Shown here piece after piece: positions 56,428 through 64,000 of a DNA stretch of 64,000 bases; position 1 is the stretch's first letter, and each line of letters opens with the position of its first letter. The stretch spans positions 4,278,501 to 4,342,500 of the forward strand of contig OZ023180.1 in the NCBI GenBank assembly GCA_963995505.1. The letters run 5' to 3'. The position numbers and the translations under genes were made by a program. The DNA comes from Hypericum androsaemum (lineage: Eukaryota; Streptophyta; Magnoliopsida; Malpighiales; Hypericaceae). The notes beneath the pieces are model-generated. The model did not search any database and was not told where the DNA came from. It saw only the letters and a program-made list of their open reading frames with translations.

Positions 56428-57568
56428 TCAAAATTAACCAAAAATGGATGTATCATGTTTAAATGCTATATTTTACTTTCCTTATATATTATGTGATAAC
56501 TGTTTTATATATGTAAGTGAATTTATGTATTGCCTTTGACCTCTTCCAAGAAAGAATCCTTTTAAAGTACTCTAGTTTAAATTATAATTTCATGCAACCA
56601 ATAAATATTTAAATCAATAAGATAGTTCGACCTCCCACGAGCTCACCTGTTATCGACCCTTATCCGCCGCACCAAGTAGCTGTTGTCGTGTGATTGAGGG
56701 ATTCACATTTAACACACTTGGAGGGGAGAGCAACCATGTTGCAGATGTCCACAAGTACACACTAACGATTTCCTTTAGCCGTGACGTGTCAGATGTCCTT
56801 CTACATTCATTTTTTGATGTGTGTGGATAATTTAATAAGGTTAGTCTCCACCGACGTAAACATTCTGTATTTTATGAATACAGGTTAGAGGGGTCTTTAC
56901 TCCTGATTTATATTTAAAAAAACTTAATCAAAAGTTCTCGAATTTGGGCAACCAAAAATAAAATATTTTAAATAGTTGTAAAATTTAGAAAATAAAATAA
57001 AATTATTTAGCAAAAAAAATACTCGTAAAATTACAAATCATTCACTCTTGGCAATTTACAGAGATCAATTACTATTTTTTTCTTCCAAAAGTGGCTCAAG
57101 AGTATTTTCTTCACGAAAAACTAAAACTAAACAAACAAAGGACCTCTTGGTATATTTTCCAAATTACAAAGACTAAAATATATATTTTCAGTTAAAAGTA
57201 ATTAAACTAAAGCCCATTAGCAACTATCCAAAAGGAAATGAAATTTAAAATTGAATTAAATATTTTAAACCTCGGTAAAAGAATTTTTACGCTTTAATAT
57301 TTTTTAATCATATATAATTTGAATTTCGATTAATCTATTTTAAATTATTCAGATCGAGTGATTTGAAAAGAAAAAAACTAATGCCCACCATCATATGAGC
57401 GAGCATAAACAATCACAAAGCATCTACTAATCTTTGATTTTTTCTAAGATAAATCATATCATATTTCATTCAATCAAATAAATGATGGGATGCTGAAGCG
57501 GTGGAAACGGGTACAAGAATGTCGAAGACTTAAATTTTTTGTATTCCAACATAGGCACAATCCACGTC
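56428..57568. other. DEFL3 upstream flank, duplicated at 61840-63540
   Basis: 56340-56610 parallels 61850-62110, and 57025-57140 parallels 63332-63525. The segment at 56625-56900 has no counterpart and is probably an insertion. There is no gene. Confidence 0.6.
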
Positions 57569-58250
57569 GGGAAAATTAGGCTCAAGTCCCTCGGGTTTGT
57601 TTAAATGTACTCAAAAATTTCTCATGTTTGAAAAATGATCATGTTGTCCCTCTAGTTTGCTTTTATCATACTTTTGGGTCCATAAATGAGTTTTTTTCTT
57701 TTTTGTCATTGAAATGACAAAAATACCCTTAGAAAAAAATAATGACATCATCAACCATCTCCCGTACACGAGCTCGAGCTCCCCGTCCTCAACCATCTCC
57801 CGTCCTCGAGCTCTCCTTCCTCGTCCCCGTCCTCGACATCATCAAACATCTCCCGTCCTCGAGCTCCGTCCTCGAGCTCGCCATCGTCGAACCATCCTCG
57901 TCGTCAATCGTCGTCGAACCGTCCCCTTCTCCTTCCCCGTCCCCATTCTCATCGTCAAATCGATTTGGGGAAGAAATCCCCAATTTCAAATCGATTTTAG
58001 GGTACAATTACAAATTGATCCCCAGAATTTTTGGATGTGGATTAGATGATGTCAGCTATTTTTTATTTTTTGTTCTAAGGGTATTTTGGTCATTTTATTG
58101 ATAAAAATAAAAAAAAGAGCTGCTGACGTGCGCCAGGGACCCGAAAGTATAATAAAAGCACACTAGAGGGACTTCGGAATGTATTTTGTGAACAGGAAGG
58201 TCTTTTGAGTATATTTAAGTAAACCCGATGGACTTGAGAGTAATTTTGCC
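57569..58250. mobile_element. Mutator-like TIR element with 9-bp TSD (one mismatch)
   Basis: The inverted repeats are about 180 bp long (57569-57745 and 58070-58250). Flanks are atccacgtc (57560-57568) and atccacgcc (58251-58259). The interior is a low-complexity 'ccgtcctcgagctc' repeat (57765-57960) with Ser/Pro-rich frames, followed by about 100 bp of AT-rich DNA. I do not recognise a captured gene. Confidence 0.85.
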
Positions 58251-58449
58251 ATCCACGCCAAAGTACATCCAATATATCCTCAGGAGGAGAATTAAAAACA
58301 AGAGAGCTCCCTCCTAAGAGCAGTTAGGACTTAACTAATGTATGAGCCACATTGTTTGTTGCCCGCTTAACAAATCAATAGTGAAGGTTACTGAAATAAC
58401 TTGCCGCGACATGATAGTCCTGAGCAATGTTACTATGATCACTCTGATC

Positions 58450-58715
58450 GGAACAGGTCGTTAAAGAGCTTGTATCACCGAGAGACAGTCTGACTCAATA
58501 ATGACGTTATGGAGTTCGATATCCTTTGCCATCTCAATACCAAGAAGTGTCCCTTAAGCCTCCAGCAAGGTCGGATGAGTTGTAAATGGCATGTTACGGA
58601 GAATAGCCGAGACAATATGATCTCAAGAGTCATGGCAGAACCATTCGCCACAATCCCAACATTAGCATTCACCTTATGCCAACCATCCTCCGGAGGGGAC
58701 CAACGGTTGGGGCCC
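58450..58715 (-). pseudogene. RNase H-like (RVT_3 type) fragment
   Basis: On - it reads RWSPPEDGWHKVNANVGIVA. After a frame change it reads LLGIEMAKDIELHNVIIESD and CLSVIQAL. This is the plant 'RNase H-like' domain found at the end of LINE polyproteins and in many derived host ORFs (PPxxGxxKxNxDA ... ESDxxxVI). A frameshift and a stop in LEA*GTLL show it is dead. Confidence 0.75.
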
Positions 58716-59203
58716 GGTTGTAATGAAGGCGAATCATGACAGTTTGCCTCTACGAAATCTGACTATTAGGGTATGTGGAAAGCGAGAAGGAGAATAGAGT
58801 GGGGTTTTGAAACATTATAAACTAATTTGGTACTATTTGTTAATTTGCTACACGTCACGTCAGTGACGGCTTAATCATCGGAACATCCATATAGCACGTC
58901 AAACAACGTCGTTTTGGGAGACGTGGAGCCCGCGTGGACGGCCAAATGGCAGGGCAGCTGCCCGAGACCGAGGGCTGTCCAGACAAAAACAACCAGAGGG
59001 ACCAAATCTAAAACTTTAAACCACATACCCTGAATTCAGAATTCGTGAAACCATAAGATACTAAAATATACTTTTTCTTAAATTTAGTTCGGTTTCTCAT
59101 ATAACCAATATGTTTTATTCAGCACGATCCCTAGAGTCATGTGCTACTTCATAAAATTCCTATTAATAGTCCTATAAACTTTCTTAATTACAGAAGGATA
59201 ATA
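58716..59203. other. GC-containing repeat-like DNA before DEFL4 exon 2
   Basis: 58800-59085 ends 'accataagatactaaaatata', similar to the right end of the element at 26025-27202 ('accacaggatacttaagtaaa'), and contains 'gggcagctgcccg'. It may be a diverged arm of that family; no partner was found. Confidence 0.4.
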
Positions 59204-61835
59204 TTAGCAAAAACAGTGACAGCGGCGGGAATCCAGCTTGCAAATTCCTCCTTTTCCATTAGGGCAGCCATTGAAGCAGAAGTCCCAGCACTTTCCACCG
59301 CGCACGTCCTCAATGCCCGGTCGGCATGGTTTGATCTCAGGATGGTTGCTACAACATTTATTTTCGTCTCGGACAGCGACATCAACCTTCTCTTCACAAT
59401 CTGATGGAATTAAATATGATAAATTTTAATTAATCATCGGAACAATACATAAGGGATTAATACTGTTGGGATGGCGAGAAATAGGAAAGATTTATTTCCT
59501 ATTCCTATTCCTATTCTGACTAGGTTTTGGACTGACCTAGATAGGTTACTTGTACACCAAGGGTTTGTCTCTATATAAAGACATGTTACCCTAGGTTTTT
59601 GTATGACTTTGTGGCTCGGAAACTCATCAATAAAAGTTCTCCTTTCTCTTCGTGGATGTAGGCATTAGGCCGAACCACGTTATCTCTTGTGTCCATGTTC
59701 TTTGCGCATTTTGTTCTCTTGCTGAATTCCTAACAAGTGGTATCAGAGCCAGGTTGGAGGATGTCGAATCACGGCACAAAGTTTGCTTTTGTGAAGTTCG
59801 ATGGTTCATTGAATTTTGGGTTATGGCAAAGGCGTGTCAGGGATCTACTCGTGCAGCAAGGGATGGTTAACGCACTCTCGGAGAAGAAGTCCGAGAAGAT
59901 GGAGGAGCAAGAGTGGGAAGAGTTGGAGGCCAAGGCAGTAGCGAAGATTCGCTTGTGCTTGGCGGATGATGAGGAGCCACCAGCTGGGTTGTTGAAGAGG
60001 ATCCAGGTCGGAGTCAAAGAAGTTCAATAGAAGTGGCTTCAAGTGCTAAGAAGAGCGCATGAAGGGGACTATCCAGGACGAACTAGGGATCAAGACAACG
60101 AGGAGGGATCGACATCCACAACCATGGCCACATATTTAGACGGGTCGGATGGTGATTGGCTTTCTGTCTTATCAAGTCCAATGCATCCTGGTAATCTCTT
60201 TTCATTAGGGACCTTGGATTATAACAGTGATAGTTATAAAGGTATGCTAATGAAGGTGGAGAAAGATGCAATGGTAGGGATGAAGGGTGAAAGGGAATAC
60301 CTACAGGTTAGTGGGGAACATTATTGTAGGTGAAGTCACATCAATGGGTCTGATGAAGTGGGAAAAAGCTCAGATCATATGAGGTTGGTTCGTATTAGGG
60401 AGCAAAGCCTTAACATGGATGGTTTGAGTGTAGTTGGGATTCGTGGAGACATGGATAGCAAGCTATGGTTGTTTCGTGGAGGTATGGTTGGGAAGGAGTC
60501 ATGGTTGTCTCGGAGAAGCATTGTTAGCTGGGCCCTGCTATGGTTGTCTAAAGGGACGTGCACATCAAAGATGTTGGATAAGTTTTGCATTGAGCATGCG
60601 AAGCCATTGGTGACACCATGGGCGAATCGGGTATCTCACTCAAGGCCGAACAGTAGAGTTTGAGGCATGTCGAGGGTTCTAGTTAGTGGAACAAAAGGTT
60701 GCCCTTTGTATGCTATGACATGTAGCATTGGTTTGAGGCAAGAAGGTCCAGCGGAAAAGCAGTTCGAGGTTGCGGAGTATGGGGTTGACCGAAAAATAGA
60801 GGGTGTGTCTATTGGTCGCAAGGTTGCTTCAGCAGGTGGACTTGCTAGTTGGGGTTCAATAGAGATTGGAGGAAATAGGCCAAGCAAGCTCAGAAGCTCG
60901 AGTTTGGGGGCTGGCTCCAAGTGATTGAACAAAAGGTGAAGAGAAAGTTGAGATGGTCTTATTGATGCAGTTATCTATGGTCCGAGATGGAGTCGGTGGA
61001 GTCGGATTGGTTTTGTAAGATCTCATGGTTCTTCATGGGGCGGTATTTTATCAAGGTAGAGTTTGTTAAAATTTGGGTGAAGCTTCATAGTTCTTCCACG
61101 AGATGATTTCTCGCCAAGGTGGAGATTGTTGGGATGGCGAAAAATAGAAAAGATTTATTTCCTATTTCTATTCCTATTTTGACTAGGTTTTGGACTCCTA
61201 ATCTGACCTAGATAGGTTACTTGTACACCAAGGGTTTGTCTCTATATAAAGACATGTTACCCTAGGTTTTTGTATGACTTTGTGGCTTAGAAACTCATCA
61301 ATAAAAGTTCTCATTTCTCCCCGTGGATGTAGGCATTAGGCCGAACCACGTTATCTCTTGTGTCCGTGTTCTTTGCGCGTTTTGTTCTCTGGTTGCTGAA
61401 TTCCTAACAAATACATTATTTTTTCGCTATAGAGATTAATCATTATATTTTCACCCATTTTTGTATTTTATCTCATATGGTTGATTCCAAACAAGTTTAA
61501 TCTATTGTGATATTCTTAATTACTTCGATGTAATTAATTAGAAAGTCATGAATCGAATCAACAAATGCTGGTGTAACTAGTAAACCTAGGGAAAAGAATG
61601 TATAAAATTACATCTTCATACATATAATGGATACAAGGAAAATAAGATAATTCCATCATATGCTGATTCAAATTTTGATCGAGGTTCTCCATCATATAAT
61701 CACAAAGCATGTCTTCTTTAGCCTGAGGTAGAAATGATAAATTAGAAGAAATGTATATCAATTAACGATATACTGACCAGCCGAGAATATGAGAGCAACG
61801 AGGAGAACAATTGTGAGAAATTTGACTCGAGCCAT
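59204..61835 (-). CDS. Defensin-like secreted peptide DEFL4 (intact coding, retrotransposon in intron)
   Basis: Exons 61778-61835 and 59204-59400 on - give 84 aa. The signal peptide is MARVKFLTIVLLVALIFSAG. The mature part starts DCEEKVDVAVRDENKCCSNH and ends RRCHCFC with 11 cysteines, an odd number: one more than DEFL1 because the N-terminal DC is retained. Splice sites are GT-AG, phase 1. The 2.4-kb intron contains a complete copia-derived element (59464-61409) in the opposite orientation, whereas the DEFL1 intron is 340 bp. TATA box at 61926-61936. Expression depends on whether the intron is spliced efficiently. A secreted defence or signalling role is inferred from the family only. Confidence 0.82.
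59464..61409 (+). mobile_element. Internally deleted, non-autonomous Ty1/copia retrotransposon, copy 2 (in DEFL4 intron)
   Basis: LTRs at 59464-59735 and 61127-61409; target duplication aatac at 59459-59463 and 61410-61414. Primer-binding site TGGTATCAGAGC at 59738-59749. Purine-rich tract 'aaggtggagat' just before the 3' LTR. Internal frames correspond one to one with copy 1: Gag N-terminus (59761-60030), GAG-pre-integrase-like (60043-60333), reverse transcriptase/RNase H scraps (60358-60924). The 5' LTR lacks about 10 bp ('actcctaatc') present in the 3' LTR. Confidence 0.92.
59761..60030 (+). CDS. Truncated copia Gag-like ORF (copy 2)
   Basis: MSNHGTKFAFVKFDGSLNFG to VGVKEVQ, then TAG where copy 1 has TGG. 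About 90% identical to the copy 1 frame. Element-borne; probably no longer a functional Gag. Confidence 0.72.
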   Translation: MSNHGTKFAFVKFDGSLNFGLWQRRVRDLLVQQGMVNALSEKKSEKMEEQEWEELEAKAVAKIRLCLADDEEPPAGLLKRIQVGVKEVQ

Positions 61836-61925
61836 TTCTTCTTTAGCCTGAGGGTATGGACTTTGACAACTTTCGTGATACAAATTGTTATCTCTTTATA
61901 TTATAATGTCATAATGGACAAAGCT

Positions 61926-61936
61926 CTATTTATACT
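61926..61936 (-). promoter_or_regulatory. TATA box of DEFL4
   Basis: AGTATAAATAG on -, about 90 bp before the ATG, in a block nearly identical to the DEFL3 upstream region. Confidence 0.7.
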
Positions 61937-62109
61937 TGAAAATTAACCAAAAATGGATGTATCATGTTTAAATGCTATATTTTACTTTCCTTATATATTA
62001 TGTGATAATTGTTTTATATATGGAAGTGAATTTATGTATTGATCTTGACCCTTTCTAAGAAAAGAAAACTTTTTAAGTAAATTATTTTAAATTATAATGT
62101 CATCCAACG

Positions 62110-62400
62110 ATAAATACTTAGATCAATTGTTGACATAGTAAAACTAACTTAACCAAGATGTTTAGAGTTTGAGCTCTTAAAAATAAAATAGTTATTTTTT
62201 TTAAACGACTAATATAAGTGTCGAGCAATCAGATCATATTTTAGTGATAATTCTCCCAATAATAATTTTACATTCACAAGACTTGAACTCAAAATCTTCT
62301 TAAGTGAGTCCTAATTTTTTATCACTTTTTTTTTAACTCAAAACCTCCTAATTTGTTATCATTTGGACCAACTCAAATTGGTAAAACGCAAAATGTAAAA
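62110..62400. repeat. SINE-like insertion in the DEFL4 upstream flank
   Basis: 'aaaactaacttaaccaagatg' and 'cacaagacttgaactcaaaatcttcttaagtgag' (the latter containing a B-box-like GAGTTCAAGTC on -). It has no counterpart in the DEFL3 flank. The borders are unclear. Confidence 0.4.
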
Positions 62401-62407
62401 TTATAAA

Positions 62408-63331
62408 GAGTAAATTGTCCTCAGGTCTATGGTGTTTGCTTAAATCACTATTTTTGTCCCTGCTGTTTCAAAATCGAAACTTTAGTCCCCCTAGTTTACT
62501 TTTATTGTACTCTAAGGTCCCTAAAAGTCAACCGCTGATGTCATCGGTCAAAATAATTTTAAAATGATAGTTTTACCCTTATAATAAAAAACAAAAAGTT
62601 CTGGTCATCTTCTCCGGCGTTCCGGTCATCTTTTCCTGCCACAATCCGGTGCCTCCAAACCCTAGCTCGCCGAGCCATCCATCTGGTTAATTTCAAAATG
62701 AACCACAGCGAAGACAGGCTCGTAGCTTTTGAACACGCGGTTGTTGGGCTGGAGGAGCTCGACTACCCGATAGAGGCGGCCTCTGCCTCCTTCTCCTCCG
62801 CCGTGTACTCCTTCACCAGACCAGACGCCACCGCGACTCCCTCCTCGTACTCACACTCGCCATCCTCCCCTTCGCTGCCCTCTTCTTCCTTGTCATCGCT
62901 GTCCCTGCCCCGAGGAGGAGCGGAGGAGAAATGGCGGCGGGAGAAATGAGGGCAGAGGAAGGACCTGGGGGAGAAGACGGCTGGATTGTGGTTGGGAGTG
63001 AGGCGAGAGAAGGTGGGGCCTAGAGGGATGGGGTTAGAGGGGAGGGGGCGAGGAGAGGAGAGGGATGACTCGGCGAGCTAGGGTTTAGAGGCACCGGATT
63101 ATGGCCGAAAAAGATGACCAGAGCGCCGGAGAAGATGACCGGAAAATTTTTATTATTAAAAGGGTAAAACTGTTATTTTGAAATTTTTTTTACCAATGAC
63201 ATCAGCGGTTGACTCTTAGGGACATTAGAGTATAATAAAAGCAAACTAGGGGGACTAAAGTTTCAATTTTGAAACAGCAGGGACAAAATAGTGATTTAAG
63301 CAAATACCAGGGACCTAAGGGAAATTTGCTC
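62408..63331. mobile_element. Mutator-like TIR element with perfect 9-bp TSD
   Basis: The target duplication is aattataaa at 62399-62407 and 63332-63340. The inverted repeats are about 190 bp long (62408-62600 and 63140-63331), with 'gctgatgtcat' and 'gactaaagtttc' blocks. The GC-rich interior (62620-63120) carries an 83-codon frame on + (62698-62949). Another frame gives a hydrophobic run (LTLAILPFAALFFLVIAVP). I cannot name the source gene. The DEFL3 flank at about 57030-57045 is an empty paralogous site. Confidence 0.93.
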
Positions 63332-63340
63332 AATTATAAA

Positions 63341-64000
63341 TCATGCACTCGTGGCAATTTACAGTGACAAATTTTTTTGATAAGTAAATTTTTATTCCAC
63401 CAAAATATACACATTTATAATCTCTAGGTGTTTAATTCTCTCGTATGAATACGAGATTAAAGCCGCAACCTCGTTAAAAATTACAATAAATGTGACTCAA
63501 GAGTATTGTCATCACGAAAAACTAAGAAACCAACCCCGCCGGCCAAACAGATCATATCAGAATCCATTGTATCCTCAGTATATGTGCACATATGCCAACA
63601 ACCCCGGTTGGTCACGGGTAGATCTCTGCCTACTAGACGTCCATATCACAGAACGAAGCCATTCATATAACAGACTTTCCTATCATAACAAATTCATAGG
63701 CTCCCAAAATATATCAAACATATCCAGTGCCCCGCTAGGCCAGATTTAACAAACTTTCACAAATCATAATGTCTTGCAAATGCTCATATGACAAATGTAC
63801 AAATGCACTCATATTACCATATTCAAATCATGACAAATAAATAGAGTGCACTAAAGAAAGTACGAGTCACATATTATTTGTTTACCAATTTTGGCTCGAT
63901 GACCATCTGGATCGGCAATCCTCTTTCCAATATAAAAAGACCTTCATTTGAAATATAACTTGTTCCAGTTCGATATCCACACGTTCTCTTTTCTGAATAT
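63341..64000. other. Duplicated flank and unclassified DNA to the window end
   Basis: 63332-63372 and 63485-63525 parallel 57025-57140. 63373-63485 ('ctctcgtatgaatacgag' with B-box-like 'gattaaagccgcaacc') is probably a short insertion. 63540-64000 has no recognised gene. Confidence 0.45.

Noticed and set aside
57742..58101. Ser/Pro-rich 119-codon frame in the MULE at 57569
   Set aside because: Translation of a CTCGAGCTCC-like repeat; no recognisable protein.
1..64000. CRISPR array, operons, bacterial-type regulatory sites
   Set aside because: No regular repeat-spacer array; genes are spliced and in plant families, so the bacterial categories do not apply.

Overview
This window looks like nuclear DNA from a flowering plant, most likely a eudicot. 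The evidence is spliced genes with GT-AG introns, plant-specific families (MED19, an RNS2-like RNase T2, PEX13, an FBL12-type F-box/LRR protein, defensin-like peptides) and dense plant transposons. I cannot name the species. All coordinates and splice sites were read by eye; intron chains were accepted where they restore one frame and a recognisable protein.

Layout. 1-12200 is almost entirely repeats: GGA-rich DNA inside the arm of a terminal-inverted-repeat (TIR) element, three more long-TIR Mutator-like (MULE) elements, one carrying a broken MATE transporter fragment, a Ty3/gypsy integrase remnant, and a 1.7 kb fold-back element nested in a further MULE-like element. 14031-24590 is the gene-rich core: MED19 (-), an RNase T2 gene (+) with a predicted 4-nt micro-exon, and a conserved 511-aa protein of unknown function (-). 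25010-28385 holds an hAT-like element and a MULE that carries a COG2 exon and a second, nested MULE. 28713-41593 is a segmental duplication array. Its unit is an At4g08330-like zinc-ribbon gene, then an FBL12-like gene, then the 3' end of PEX13 in the opposite direction. Copy A keeps the first gene but has lost FBL12; copy C keeps FBL12 but has lost the first gene; copies B and D are broken. The full PEX13 gene (-) follows at 41143-43836.

44660-61835 is a cluster of four defensin-like (DEFL) secreted peptide genes sharing a two-exon structure, with a phase-1 intron after the signal peptide. Two look intact (DEFL1, DEFL4). DEFL2 has a compensated frameshift and a MULE end against its start. 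DEFL3 is split by a 386-bp TIR element. Transposons shape the cluster: two copies of one internally deleted Ty1/copia element (one inside the DEFL4 intron), three or four solo LTRs, and more MULEs, one with a paralogous empty site in the window. 61840-63540 is a diverged duplicate of the region upstream of DEFL3.

How it fits together. The housekeeping genes are functionally unrelated neighbours: transcription (MED19), RNA turnover (RNase T2), peroxisome import (PEX13) and ubiquitin ligase adaptor (FBL12). The main stories are the non-autonomous MULE family with 9-bp target duplications and host gene fragments, the reciprocal decay of a duplicated two-gene unit, and a small peptide cluster reworked by transposon insertion.
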